The notes under the pieces: generated by a model
What the model saw: the letters and a program-made list of their open reading frames with translations, nothing else
The model's database searches: none
Told to the model about the DNA's origin: nothing
Shown: positions 44,468 through 53,736 of the stretch, piece after piece
Layout: every line of letters begins with the position of its first letter
How positions within the stretch are numbered: position 1 is the stretch's first letter
Position numbers and translations under genes: made by a program
Origin: Putridiphycobacter sp965230485
GTDB taxonomy: Bacteria; Bacteroidota; Bacteroidia; Flavobacteriales_D; Crocinitomicaceae
Assembly: GCA_965230485.1 (NCBI GenBank)
Contig: CBDDLA010000001.1
Coordinates: 3,100,001-3,164,000, forward strand
Reading direction: 5' to 3'
Length of the DNA: 64,000 nt

Positions 44468-46045
44468 TTATTCAACCAAAAGTTTTAGAGTTTGATGCTT
44501 TTCGTTTTGAATTACCTTTACTAGATACACCCCTGATTCATTGGGTACCTGCAAATATTCACTGGAATTAAGATTTTGATATGATGTAACTAGCTTTCCT
44601 GAAATGTCATAAATCTCCAGGCTATAATTTCCCTCAATTGAAACACTAAATTGATCATGAGCAGGGTTAGGGTAAATTTTTAGGTCATCATCAGTTTTAA
44701 CCAATTCTTTATTACTCAATAATAATGGCTCACAATAATAATAGGATTGTGAATCATAAAAGAGTTGAACACTATCAGCTACATCAAATAATCCGTTTAC
44801 ATTTAAAAGATTATTACCCCCTGTTCTAGAATAAAGTACTGCAAAATCATAACAGATATAGTCATTTGGCGCAAAATTATCAATCGGTTCTGAGGCCATA
44901 AAGGCACGTCTGTCTCCAGGGTTATTATTCTCTGACAACTCAGTCCAAATGGTTGAATCATTTGGGTTACCGTCAAATACGTAATTTGTAGGAGTAGTCC
45001 CGCCATAGCCGTCTCCTCCTAGTGTGAAACTACTACCATCAGACCAATTTCCATTCATATTACTCCAAAAACCGATAGTAGTGTTAGGATCGCCCTGTAC
45101 ACCAGCTGCATTTGCATAGTAACAGGCAGTTCCCATTTGGTGATTTAATAATTGTATGGCACAAGCAGGCGGATTGTCCCCAAATAAAACAGAACCTCCT
45201 GCAGGAGCATCATCATTGGCATCTCCATTGTAGCCAAATATCATATTTTTTTGACTTGAACAACCAACGTAATCGTCACCTGGTCCGCCAATATCAAAAT
45301 CAGTATAATTAGCTACTATAAATTGGTTGTAATAGGTTTGCGACCGATTAACAATTCTAATATTAATGAATGTTGCAGAGTCTAAAAAATTATTGGTTTC
45401 GTACTGATATATCATATAGTGAAACTCCATTCCTAAAGGATCGCTTTGAGTATGAGCATGTGATGTGGCGGCATCATTTAATATAAAATACGAAGCTTTA
45501 TCACCTCTTATATATGGGTGATCTCCTAATAAAGGTTCATAAATATTATTTGAATTGTAATCAACAAATGGTGCTAAAAGTGAAGCTTCACCATTAGTAG
45601 TATTCCCATTTCCTGGCCAATAAAGAATATCAAGAGGTATTGCATAATTTGGGTTGTTCCAGTTTTGCTGATGTGCAATTATTTCATTTGAAGAAACAGT
45701 ATAAATACGGTTGTACCTATTGTAGTAAGGTAAATTATTATAATCTATAGCAATGGGACCTGTAAACAGATCCTTAGGATCAGAAATAAATTTGCTTGCG
45801 GCCAAATGAATAGTGCCATTCAGATCAATCGCTCCGTAAGAAAAACTGCTTGCAAAAATAAGGTCAGCACCAGATCCATCTATAGTTTTGGGGACTTCAT
45901 AACTGGCTCGACTTGCAATATTCTCTGTAAATAAAATGCCGCTGGCGTTGATTTTAGCGCGGACTTGATTTTCGTTAAGCACTTCGTGCTGGGCCCATCC
46001 GTTAAGGGAAACGAAAAAAATAACAATATAATACAGGTTTTTCAT
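44468..46045 (-). CDS. Secreted T9SS sorting-domain protein, intact paralogue
   Basis: The 525-residue protein has a signal peptide ending near GWAQ. The family-typical stretches APFVDYNSNNIYEPLLGDHP and IRGDKASYFILND resemble a widespread Bacteroidota family with a calcium-like loop. DFDIGGPGDDYVG and NLLNVNGLFDVAD follow, and then a type A T9SS domain (IYPNPAHDQFSV to the end). Function is unknown; it is expected to be a surface or secreted protein. It is the intact member of a tandem pair with the broken gene at 42741, and both are followed by the same terminator. Confidence 0.85.
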   Translation of the reverse strand: MKNLYYIVIFFVSLNGWAQHEVLNENQVRAKINASGILFTENIASRASYEVPKTIDGSGADLIFASSFSYGAIDLNGTIHLAASKFISDPKDLFTGPIAIDYNNLPYYNRYNRIYTVSSNEIIAHQQNWNNPNYAIPLDILYWPGNGNTTNGEASLLAPFVDYNSNNIYEPLLGDHPYIRGDKASYFILNDAATSHAHTQSDPLGMEFHYMIYQYETNNFLDSATFINIRIVNRSQTYYNQFIVANYTDFDIGGPGDDYVGCSSQKNMIFGYNGDANDDAPAGGSVLFGDNPPACAIQLLNHQMGTACYYANAAGVQGDPNTTIGFWSNMNGNWSDGSSFTLGGDGYGGTTPTNYVFDGNPNDSTIWTELSENNNPGDRRAFMASEPIDNFAPNDYICYDFAVLYSRTGGNNLLNVNGLFDVADSVQLFYDSQSYYYCEPLLLSNKELVKTDDDLKIYPNPAHDQFSVSIEGNYSLEIYDISGKLVTSYQNLNSSEYLQVPNESGVYLVKVIQNEKHQTLKLLVE

Positions 46046-46202
46046 AACAATTAATTTTATTCAAATTAAAAGTAATTGTATCTCTATAACTTTCAAAGTA
46101 ATAAAAACCAATAAATTATGTTTTTATACAGGTCTAAAGATGACGATTTTTTCTAAAATGTTATTGATTCAAAATAATTGGTTGCATTAATTGATTGAAT
46201 GG

Positions 46203-46210
46203 TATATTTG
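46203..46210 (+). promoter_or_regulatory. TAnnTTTG promoter element only 4 nt before the start codon
   Basis: TATATTTG is a full consensus match, and CAAT separates it from the ATG at 46215. A leaderless transcript is expected. Confidence 0.6.
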
Positions 46211-46214
46211 CAAT

Positions 46215-47048
46215 ATGATTAGTATTGGAAAAGTAAATCATCTTAAAATAGTTAAAGAGGTTGATTTTGGAATGTACTTGGATGGAGGGGAAGATTTTGG
46301 AGAAATATTGTTACCTCAACGCTACATTACCCCAGCATGCGTTATTGGTGAATCTGTAGATGTTTTTATTTATTTAGACTCGGAGGATAGAATAATAGCC
46401 ACTACTGATTTTCCATTTGCCATGGTAGATGACATTGCCTTATTGGAAGTTGTCGATACAGCTCCAATGGGAGCATTTGTAGACTGGGGCTTAGCTAAAG
46501 ATTTATTAGTGCCATTTGCTGAGCAAAAAGCAGATTTACGTCAAGGAGATAAAGTGATTGTTAAAATACTACTAGATGATATGACTGAACGAATCATTGG
46601 GTCGTCAAAATTAGATAAGTATTTGGATCAAATTCCACCTGATTTCGTCACAGATCAAGAGGTAGGTTTAATGGTTTACTCAAAAACTGATTTAGGGTAT
46701 AAAGTGATTATTAACAATGAATTTTGGGGTTTACTTTATGAGAATGAAGTCTTCAAACCCATTCAGAGGGGAGATTTTATTACAGGATATATAAAACGGG
46801 TACGTGAAGATGATAAAATTGATGTCTATTTGCAAAAAGCAGGCTATCACAACATTGATGCAGTTACACAATCTGTTTTAGATAAGCTAAAGTCTCAATC
46901 TGGTTATATGGAGGTAACCGATAAATCTTCTCCTGATACTCTTAAGCACATATTTGGCATTAGTAAAAAGTCGTTTAAAAAAGCGATTGGTAGTCTTTAC
47001 AAGCAGAAAATAATTAGAATTGAAGATAAAGGCATTCGCTTACTTTAA
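46215..47048 (+). CDS. S1-like RNA-binding protein, CvfB family
   Basis: The 277-residue protein has three S1-like β-barrels and a C-terminal winged helix with ISKKSFKKAIGSLYKQKII, the architecture of CvfB (YitL). Motifs such as APMGAFVDWGLAKDLLVP and GYKVIINNEFWGLLY are typical. CvfB proteins bind RNA and affect virulence or growth genes in Gram-positive bacteria. The role here is likely post-transcriptional. The ATG at 46215 is chosen because the promoter box ends 4 nt before it and an upstream TTG at 46191 would lie before the promoter. Its stop codon shares the palindrome TTAA with the convergent regulator gene. Confidence 0.9.
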   Translation: MISIGKVNHLKIVKEVDFGMYLDGGEDFGEILLPQRYITPACVIGESVDVFIYLDSEDRIIATTDFPFAMVDDIALLEVVDTAPMGAFVDWGLAKDLLVPFAEQKADLRQGDKVIVKILLDDMTERIIGSSKLDKYLDQIPPDFVTDQEVGLMVYSKTDLGYKVIINNEFWGLLYENEVFKPIQRGDFITGYIKRVREDDKIDVYLQKAGYHNIDAVTQSVLDKLKSQSGYMEVTDKSSPDTLKHIFGISKKSFKKAIGSLYKQKIIRIEDKGIRLL

Positions 47049-47794
47049 CCCCCAATCCATATTTTAAAGTCTGATACTTTTTCTCGTGCAACTATCACTT
47101 CATTCAATTCTAAAAAAGGAATTGTAAGTTTTAAACGGCTATTGGAATGCGCTATGATTTCTTCAATGGCATGAATATTCACAATAACTTTACGACTAAT
47201 TTTGAAAAATGAGTTTGGATTGAGTTGATTTGAAATTTGTTCTAATGGTTCATCTAGTACATAGTTCCTTCCAGTATTGGTAAGTAAATATGTACCTTTA
47301 TGTTCACTGTAAAAAGCATTGATATCGTCCGTTGGAATGGTTTTAATTTTTTCACCAACTTTAATCATAAACCTTTTTTTATAGCTCCTTTTATCCTGTT
47401 CAAAATGTTTTAATATACCTTCAAGGTTAATGACTGGTTGATGTTGAAGACCCTTGAGCTTTAGAATTGCTTTTTCAAGCCTCGTCTGTTCAATAGGTTT
47501 TAATAAGTAGTCAATACCATTGGTATTAAATGCCTCAATAGCATATTGATCATAAGCTGTAATAAAGATAATAGGGCAGGTAATATCTACTTGTTTATAA
47601 ATTTCAAAACTTAATCCATCTGCCAATTGAATATCGGAGAAAATCAAGTCTACAGAAGTTGTTTTTAGAAATTGAATGGCTTCTCTTACGGTCTCAAATA
47701 CTGAAATAACTTTAAAAGAAGGATTGATGATACCAAGAAGTTTTTGAAGTCGTCTGGCTGCTCTATTCTCGTCCTCTATAATCAGAATTTTCAT
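47045..47794 (-). CDS. LytTR family response regulator
   Basis: The 249-residue protein has a receiver domain (about 1-120) with acidic E8-D9, phospho-acceptor in FSDIQLADG and LLKPI, then a LytTR DNA-binding domain (about 145-245) with FFKISRKVIVNIHAI. LytTR regulators bind pairs of direct repeats about 21 bp apart. Such pairs are seen in front of the receptor gene (52184-52213) and the TPR-DUF2141 gene (49922-49951). The gene overlaps the kinase gene upstream by 4 nt (ATGA). Confidence 0.95.
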   Translation of the reverse strand: MKILIIEDENRAARRLQKLLGIINPSFKVISVFETVREAIQFLKTTSVDLIFSDIQLADGLSFEIYKQVDITCPIIFITAYDQYAIEAFNTNGIDYLLKPIEQTRLEKAILKLKGLQHQPVINLEGILKHFEQDKRSYKKRFMIKVGEKIKTIPTDDINAFYSEHKGTYLLTNTGRNYVLDEPLEQISNQLNPNSFFKISRKVIVNIHAIEEIIAHSNSRLKLTIPFLELNEVIVAREKVSDFKIWIGG

Positions 47795-48819
47795 GGCATG
47801 TCAGATTTTAAAATGGGTATTTTTACTTGAAAAATGTCACGAGAATGCTCAACCTGAATTGTTTCATTAAAAAAGGCATATTGTTGCTCTAAATTCTTTA
47901 AACCTATTTGATTTGAGGATTCTATAGCGATTTTAGCGTGTATTTTATTCTTAACCGATATATAATTCTTATCGTTAGTAATATCAATTACCAGTGGATG
48001 CATCAATGAAACTTCATTATGCTTAACAGCATTTTCAACTAATAACTGAAGGGCAACGGGAACAATAAGTTGACCTTCCATTTCTGATAACGTAAGGTTT
48101 ACTGTAAGTTTGTCTTCAAAGCGGATTTTTAGAAGGAAAACATATTTTTCTAAAAAAGCAATTTCTTCTTTGAGAGGCCTCAGTTCATGGTCTTTACTTT
48201 CCAAAACATAACGATACATGTCACTAAATTGATGGATGTATTTAACCGCCAAATGTTGATCCTCATAAACCAATTCACTTAAAACATTTAAACTGTTAAA
48301 CATAAAATGAGGGTTAATTTGATTTTTTAACGCTTCATATTTATAATTTAACATTTCTCGCTTCAATTGCTCTTCTTTTACAACTGATTTTTGCCAACTT
48401 CTAAAAAAACCAATAGAAGAAATGAGGGTTGAAATAAATAACGAAATGAGCACCGGTATGGTCCAGAATCGATTAACGGTGTATAAATATTTAGGAACAC
48501 TCCCAAATACAAGCAAATGCATACAAATTTGAACAATGGCATAGGCCAGAATTGAATATAATGTAACAGAAATGAAAGTAAGAACAAGACGCTGTTTTGG
48601 ATAAGTTGCCCAACTATATCGTCTTGCAATTTGCGTTTGTAACCAAGCATGCCCTAGCCATTGCGATACCGAAATGGCAGTAGACCATATGATGCCAAAT
48701 GTTAAATCTAGTAATGAAAAGTCATTGGTTGTAAACAAGGCAATAATGAGCCCAAGTGTAAGGTTGGCAATGATAAAATGCCTCCATTTTTTAAAGGGGT
48801 CAATGATTGTTTTACGCAT
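47791..48819 (-). CDS. LytS/YpdA-type sensor histidine kinase
   Basis: The 342-residue protein has four membrane helices in the first 130 residues, then a His-kinase domain with NPHFMFNSLNVLSEL (phospho-His in NPHF) and an ATPase part with LLVENAVKHN and IGLKNLEQQY. The sensing part is probably within or between the membrane helices, since no large periplasmic domain is seen. It pairs with the LytTR regulator downstream (4-nt overlap), and its start is 4 nt after the TPR-DUF2141 gene. Confidence 0.93.
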   Translation of the reverse strand: MRKTIIDPFKKWRHFIIANLTLGLIIALFTTNDFSLLDLTFGIIWSTAISVSQWLGHAWLQTQIARRYSWATYPKQRLVLTFISVTLYSILAYAIVQICMHLLVFGSVPKYLYTVNRFWTIPVLISLFISTLISSIGFFRSWQKSVVKEEQLKREMLNYKYEALKNQINPHFMFNSLNVLSELVYEDQHLAVKYIHQFSDMYRYVLESKDHELRPLKEEIAFLEKYVFLLKIRFEDKLTVNLTLSEMEGQLIVPVALQLLVENAVKHNEVSLMHPLVIDITNDKNYISVKNKIHAKIAIESSNQIGLKNLEQQYAFFNETIQVEHSRDIFQVKIPILKSDMP

Positions 48820-48823
48820 CAGA

Positions 48824-49855
48824 TTAATTTCTAGTTTTTAAAGATAAACTTAAATCCTGATTGAGAGTAAAAATCGTTTCTTTGAATTCAGGAGCTTTCA
48901 TAAAGCCTTTAGCATTATTAGAAAATCCGTATCCTTCCGTTGGTCGGCCGTATTTATCTTTATCCATAGTCATGTTATTATTGGCGTCATGAAAATATGA
49001 GATGCTGTAATCCCCTTTCGGCAAATTATTGAATACGATTTCCGATTTATGATTTTCAATCAAACCTCTTGTGGACTGTATTACCTTTTCGCGAGTATCC
49101 TTTATTTGAATCAAGACTACCCCATTATTAGATGACAATCCCACAATTTCAACGGTTAGGGAAGGATGGTTCATATTCGCTGCTTCACTTTCATTTTTTA
49201 ATTTTTCTTGTTTAGGTTCGCAGGATTCAGCGATTGATTTTAAATATCCCTTACCCCAATTTGGGTGAAAAGGACTTTTGATGACATAATTATCCCAATC
49301 CAAAAGGAGTGCCTGGGCTTTTTTACAAATAGGCTCTGTATCCGATCCAAAAAATTGAGCGGTTCCAAAATCATTTGCAATGGACAGCTGTTTGGCACGC
49401 ACGTTATTTGAATCTAAAGCGAGCGCTATACCAACGGATTTTCGACTTAATATTGAGTATTTTTGTCCTCTTTCCATTGGATTTACACTTAATCTGGCAG
49501 TATAAAATAACCCTTCCAGAGCAAAGACCTCTGATTCATCTGGAGCTAAAATTTTAAGCTTATTGATGCTTTCTTCAGCTTCATCTAAATAAGCATCTTT
49601 TTGTTCTGGCATGTCAGATTTCACATTATAGCTTGCCATTGTATAGCACATGGCGTAGTAATATTGTGGAAGCCAATTCTCCGATTCAACGTTGGCAATT
49701 TGCTGAAACTGGAATGCAGTTGATAAATAATCTTGAGCCGATTTGCACTTGGAGTAACTTTCTAAAGCTACATTCATTTTAGAATTAAATAAATCAGATT
49801 GACTAAGTGCCTGATTGGTTATTAATAAAACAAAAGATAAAAATAAGGTTTTCAT
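48824..49855 (-). CDS. Exported TPR-like protein with C-terminal DUF2141 domain
   Basis: The 343-residue protein has a signal peptide (about 1-18). Helical repeats of TPR-like type occupy about 25-200 (YYYAMCYTMAS, EVFALEGLFYTARL, NNVRAKQLSIAND). From about 230 to the end, DUF2141 shows IVGLSSNNGVVLIQI, LPKGDYSISYFHDANNN and YGFSNNAKG. DUF2141 proteins are periplasmic or surface proteins of unknown role in Bacteroidota, with a possible calcium loop. It is the first gene of a unit with the LytS kinase and LytTR regulator, and may sense or carry the signal. Confidence 0.82.
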   Translation of the reverse strand: MKTLFLSFVLLITNQALSQSDLFNSKMNVALESYSKCKSAQDYLSTAFQFQQIANVESENWLPQYYYAMCYTMASYNVKSDMPEQKDAYLDEAEESINKLKILAPDESEVFALEGLFYTARLSVNPMERGQKYSILSRKSVGIALALDSNNVRAKQLSIANDFGTAQFFGSDTEPICKKAQALLLDWDNYVIKSPFHPNWGKGYLKSIAESCEPKQEKLKNESEAANMNHPSLTVEIVGLSSNNGVVLIQIKDTREKVIQSTRGLIENHKSEIVFNNLPKGDYSISYFHDANNNMTMDKDKYGRPTEGYGFSNNAKGFMKAPEFKETIFTLNQDLSLSLKTRN

Positions 49856-49880
49856 AATATATAATTTTAGTTGCTTATTG

Positions 49881-49911
49881 TAAAGGTGAGAAGGATTGTA
49901 GTGTAATCAAA
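49881..49911 (-). promoter_or_regulatory. Promoter of the DUF2141-LytS-LytTR operon
   Basis: On the minus strand TTTG (49908-49911), a 19-nt spacer and CACCTTTA (49881-49888) match the Bacteroidota TTTG-N19-TAnnTTTG arrangement. Two bases of the second box are off. The box is 25 nt before the ATG at 49855. Confidence 0.5.
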
Positions 49912-49921
49912 TAATAAGTAG

Positions 49922-49951
49922 CTGAACTGTAGAATTTCATAGATGAAATGG
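49922..49951 (-). promoter_or_regulatory. Candidate LytTR direct-repeat operator of the DUF2141-LytSR operon
   Basis: On the minus strand CCATTTCAT and ACAGTTCAG lie 21 bp apart. The second fits the LytTR-type pattern [TA][AC][CA]GTTN[AG][TG] at all nine positions, and the first at seven. The proximal repeat centre is 41.5 bp from the centre of the promoter box, the same as at the receptor gene. Confidence 0.5.
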
Positions 49952-49962
49952 TATGGCTAACT

Positions 49963-52122
49963 TTAATTAATTTTATCGAGCTGGTTTTTATCTCCTTTTT
50001 TACTCAATGTAATAAAGCATCCTAGTACAAAAAAACGATCAGCAGGAGGTGCAATGATTCGTTTTTCGTAAACACCATTGGCATTTGGTGTAGTAGCAAA
50101 ACGATAACCAAATTCATTTTTATACCCTAAAACATTGGTGGCAGAGGCATAGAAAATAATGTTTTCTCTGTAAAGAAAGCTTGCATTTAAATTTAAGGAT
50201 TGATAGGCCTTCATTTTTTGACCATTGAATACTGTCTCATTAGGGTCGTTGTAAACTCTGGGGGAGGCATAATTAAAGGAGGCACCAAATAATGTTCTCC
50301 ACTGACGTATCCAGTGTTTGTAAACAATTGAAATATTGTGTTTACTTGCAAATCTTGGTTGTGCTTCTATTGGAAAATCAAGATAATTTCGCTTAGTATC
50401 CAAATAAGAATAAGAAATCCAATAGTCTCCGTTTTTAATGGTTTTCTTGTCTCTAAAGAATAGATCGATTCCATAAGCCGACCCACTTCCATTATTTGAG
50501 TAATAATTTGCTTCGTAAAATGGTAATTTAGTGTCAAATTTTACTAAATTAAAGTATGGCTTATAATAAGCTTCAGCCTTAAATGACCGTTTGTTTTTTG
50601 TGTAGGAATAATTAATCATGTACTGATTGGTTTGCTCAAAATCCAAAGCTTTTGTATAAAGTAAAAACGAGTTATCAGGTGTTTGGTAAAACATACCATA
50701 GGCAAACGATACCTGGTTATTTTGATTAAACTGATAGGCAATAGAGGTCCGTGGAGATAGTTTTGTATCATAGAGTAAGGAGGAGTGGTCTAATCTGGCT
50801 CCCAACCTTGTTACTAGTTTTTTTGATAAGTACCAATTAATCTCTAAGTAACTACCTAAGTGGTTGTTTATAAAATCATGGCTGATATTTGACTGATCAG
50901 ATTTAAAGGTTTGTCGAAAAGTGGTGGTAAGCAGTTCCGCACCAGTACTTAATTTAAGTTGCTTCCCAAACGATCTTACGGCCTTAGTTTTTAAGTGACT
51001 TCCAATAGTTTGTTCAATAACATGGTTATTATTAATAAAAATGTTTTCCTCATAACTCGTTAATGCTCCTTGTAAATTAAGCACCCATTTTTCGCCAAGG
51101 GTTGTTTTGTATGAACTATTCATGTATCCGTTTTTGTTACTCAGCCTAAAAAAATCATTTTGATCCTTATCTATATTAAATTCGTACAAGTTGAATTTAG
51201 ATTCGGAATAGTTGCCGTAGCATTTTAAGAGTCCTTTTTTTGTTTTAAACCTATAGCTTAGAGCGGCTTCTGTTGTCTCTGGCATTTTATCCCATAGTAT
51301 AGCTTGAGGAACAATGTTCATATAGGGCGTTAAATTGGAATAATCAATACTGGCAGTGAGTGCAGAACGATTCCATTTTTTTGTTCCAGCTAAGCCTAGA
51401 CCGACTGAAAGAATAGAAATGTCTAGCTGATCTTCTTCTTGAATACCTTTTGTTTCAAGTAATAAAACAGATGATAGGGCCTCGCCATATTCTGCAGAAA
51501 AGCCACCTGTGCTGAAAATAGTTCCCTGAAACATAAAAGGGTTAAACCGGCTCCTTACTGCTGTGTTTGGAGCGGATGCATTAAACGGATTATGCACTAA
51601 TGTGCCGTCAATAAATGTTTTGCTCTCATTGCTCGAGCCACCTCGAACAAATAACTTTCCAGATTCCCCGTTTTGACTTGTGCCAGGTAAAAACTGAAGG
51701 GCATTAACAACGTTTCCACTAGCACCTGGTGTAGTAACCATATCAAGTGAAGTTAATAAGTTGGCCTTCTTTTTATCTCCTGCTTCAAAAGCACCAGCAG
51801 TAATAGTCACAGCATTTAATTCATTAAACTTTTCCTTTAAAATAAAATCTATTTTAAGATCATCATTTTTCAAAAAAACACGACTTGATTTTGACTCATA
51901 CCCCATAAATTGTGCAAGAACGGTTAATGAATCTTGTTCGTTAGTGATAAAACTAAAAGTTCCTAGAGTATCAGAAATAGCACCATCATATGTGCCTTTA
52001 ATAGTTACCCTTGCACCTATTAACCGATTCCCCTTTTTATCTGATATATAACCTGAAATTTGGTTTTGAGAAATGACAGAGGCAACATTAAATAACATGA
52101 CCAAGGTTAAAATTACTTTCAT
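49963..52122 (-). CDS. TonB-dependent outer-membrane receptor with carboxypeptidase-like domain
   Basis: The 719-residue protein has a signal peptide ending near VISQ, then a carboxypeptidase-regulatory-like domain (about 20-105, ISGYISDKKGNRLIGARV). A plug domain with MVTTPGASGNVVNALQFLPG and FVRGGSSNESKTFIDG follows, then a β-barrel ending in aromatic strands (RFFVLGCFITLSKKG). It would import a bulky nutrient or signal with TonB energy. No SusD partner is encoded next to it. Its neighbours are the DUF2141 protein and a LytTR two-component system, and a matching LytTR-type repeat pair lies in its promoter. This suggests regulated uptake or signalling. Confidence 0.92.
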   Translation of the reverse strand: MKVILTLVMLFNVASVISQNQISGYISDKKGNRLIGARVTIKGTYDGAISDTLGTFSFITNEQDSLTVLAQFMGYESKSSRVFLKNDDLKIDFILKEKFNELNAVTITAGAFEAGDKKKANLLTSLDMVTTPGASGNVVNALQFLPGTSQNGESGKLFVRGGSSNESKTFIDGTLVHNPFNASAPNTAVRSRFNPFMFQGTIFSTGGFSAEYGEALSSVLLLETKGIQEEDQLDISILSVGLGLAGTKKWNRSALTASIDYSNLTPYMNIVPQAILWDKMPETTEAALSYRFKTKKGLLKCYGNYSESKFNLYEFNIDKDQNDFFRLSNKNGYMNSSYKTTLGEKWVLNLQGALTSYEENIFINNNHVIEQTIGSHLKTKAVRSFGKQLKLSTGAELLTTTFRQTFKSDQSNISHDFINNHLGSYLEINWYLSKKLVTRLGARLDHSSLLYDTKLSPRTSIAYQFNQNNQVSFAYGMFYQTPDNSFLLYTKALDFEQTNQYMINYSYTKNKRSFKAEAYYKPYFNLVKFDTKLPFYEANYYSNNGSGSAYGIDLFFRDKKTIKNGDYWISYSYLDTKRNYLDFPIEAQPRFASKHNISIVYKHWIRQWRTLFGASFNYASPRVYNDPNETVFNGQKMKAYQSLNLNASFLYRENIIFYASATNVLGYKNEFGYRFATTPNANGVYEKRIIAPPADRFFVLGCFITLSKKGDKNQLDKIN

Positions 52123-52142
52123 ATCGATTTAATTGATGAGGT

Positions 52143-52150
52143 TAAATATG
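52143..52150 (-). promoter_or_regulatory. Imperfect promoter box of the TonB receptor gene
   Basis: The minus strand reads CATATTTA, two bases away from TAnnTTTG, 20 nt before the ATG. A TTTT run ends about 18 nt upstream. Weak by itself, it is supported by the equal spacing to the LytTR-type repeats at both promoters. Confidence 0.4.
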
Positions 52151-52183
52151 AAGGCAATTGGATAGACTAAAAAATAGAATATG

Positions 52184-52213
52184 ATGAATTGTAAAAAAGG
52201 TGTGACGAATTGT
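52184..52213 (-). promoter_or_regulatory. Candidate LytTR direct-repeat operator of the TonB receptor gene
   Basis: On the minus strand ACAATTCGT and ACAATTCAT lie exactly 21 bp apart. Each fits the LytTR-type 9-mer pattern at 8 of 9 positions. The proximal repeat centre is 41.5 bp from the centre of the CATATTTA box. Confidence 0.55.
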
Positions 52214-52220
52214 CGATAAT

Positions 52221-52571
52221 TTATTTTTTCGAGCGAAATTGCTTTGAGATTCTATCTATCATTTTTTTTTCAAAATTCCAGAAAAATTTAAATTGACCAA
52301 ATAGAAAGCCATAAAACAATAAAATTAAATTATAAATAGGAAGAATTAAAATGTAGTATAGAATAGAAAATAATAAAGCTGGATTATTTTCGCCTGCAAA
52401 AAAATCAACCACGGGTCTTTTAAGCAGCAGAACCGTTATACCAGTGAAAGCAAAAACAACCAAAATAATAAATACACGGTTTGCAGAAACACCCCATCTT
52501 TCTTGAAGTTTTCTTGACCAGCGAGTCAAAATAGAATCGGTTGGCGGTTTATGATGGTTTTGCTGCTCCAT
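52221..52571 (-). CDS. Small two-helix membrane protein (DUF6787-like)
   Basis: The 116-residue protein starts with a short soluble part, then ERWGVSANRVFIILVVFAF leading into the first membrane helix. A second helix lies at about 65-92 (ILYYILILPIYNLILLFYG), and a basic tail ends RISKQFRSKK. It resembles small Bacteroidota membrane proteins of the DUF6787 type, but I am not certain of the family. The ATG at 52571 is used; a TTG five codons upstream is less likely. The stop is close to the distal LytTR-type repeat of the next promoter. Confidence 0.6.
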   Translation of the reverse strand: MEQQNHHKPPTDSILTRWSRKLQERWGVSANRVFIILVVFAFTGITVLLLKRPVVDFFAGENNPALLFSILYYILILPIYNLILLFYGFLFGQFKFFWNFEKKMIDRISKQFRSKK

Positions 52572-52760
52572 TTCTACGGTTTGCAAATATGAGGATAAGT
52601 TTAGAATTCACGCTTAAATTCCGGTAATTATTATCTCTGAGATGAATGATTTTAGAATGACTAATTTTAATAAACAAAGTGATTATTAATTTATCGTTAA
52701 CATTAAATAAACATTAGAGTAATTTATAAGTAGTTCTTTTGTGAGAACTTTGCCAAAAAA

Positions 52761-53720
52761 ATGGATATTTCTTCAATCGTAATGTACTTAGGTTTTGCGC
52801 TAGCGGCGTACTCGGTTGTTGGTAATGACACCATTCAAACTTTAGGTACCTTTTTAAGTTCAAATGAACGGAAACGCTGGTGGGTACTATGGCTTTTTGC
52901 AGGAATAATTTTAAGTGTAACCTTACTTTATGGTTATTTTCAATATGATGGGGACGTATCTTATGGCCGTTTGGATAAATATCCAATGCCTGAGAGTTTT
53001 GAATGGTATTATTTGTTACCCCCTATTATTTTGATGTTGTTAACTCGAACAGGAATTCCTGTGAGTACTTCTTTCCTTATTCTTACTTTTTTTAATGAAA
53101 AGAATTTGACCAGTATGGTAACAAAGTCAATAACAGGTTACTTGGTCGCTTTTTCAGCAGCGCTAATATTGTACTTTTTCATTTCTAAAGTGTTGGAAAA
53201 AAGGTTTATAGAGCACCCTATTACTAGGAAATCGAATACTTATTGGACAATTCTTCAATGGTGTTCAACTGGTTTCTTATGGTCACAATGGCTTATTCAA
53301 GATTTTGCTAACATTTATGTTTATTTGCCACGTGAAATGAATGGTATTACCATGTGCTTATCCTTAATTGTCATTTTAGGGATGCTTGCCTACATTATTG
53401 CGTCTAAAGGGGGGGCGATTCAGAGTATTGTTAAATCTAAAACAAATACCGTTGATGTAAGGTCTGCAACAATTATTGATTTTACGTATGGTATTATTCT
53501 CTTTTATTTCAAAGAACTAAATGATGTTCCAATGAGCACAACTTGGGTGTTTATTGGTATTTTAGCAGGGCGTGAAATCGCTATTAATATCATGTTGCGT
53601 CGCAAGGAAGGCCGAACTAAAATGTTTAAAAGTTTAGCAGTCGACTTGTTGAAAGTAGGATTGGGTCTTATTGTAAGCATTGCCTTGGTATTTTTTGTGA
53701 AGTATTTAATGCAGTCTTAA
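52761..53720 (+). CDS. PiT-like inorganic phosphate transporter homologue
   Basis: The 319-residue protein has about eight to nine membrane helices. The first shows SVVGNDTIQTLGTFLSSN, like the GxNDxxxxxGT signature of PiT phosphate transporters. Two related motifs, RTGIPVSTSFLIL and LNDVPMSTTWVFIG, match the duplicated PVSTTH motif of that family. It is shorter and more divergent than classical PiT proteins (over 400 residues), so the substrate could differ. It is followed after 16 nt by a Usp gene, which probably belongs to the same operon. Confidence 0.7.
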   Translation: MDISSIVMYLGFALAAYSVVGNDTIQTLGTFLSSNERKRWWVLWLFAGIILSVTLLYGYFQYDGDVSYGRLDKYPMPESFEWYYLLPPIILMLLTRTGIPVSTSFLILTFFNEKNLTSMVTKSITGYLVAFSAALILYFFISKVLEKRFIEHPITRKSNTYWTILQWCSTGFLWSQWLIQDFANIYVYLPREMNGITMCLSLIVILGMLAYIIASKGGAIQSIVKSKTNTVDVRSATIIDFTYGIILFYFKELNDVPMSTTWVFIGILAGREIAINIMLRRKEGRTKMFKSLAVDLLKVGLGLIVSIALVFFVKYLMQS

Positions 53721-53736
53721 CTAAAACAGTATCCCC

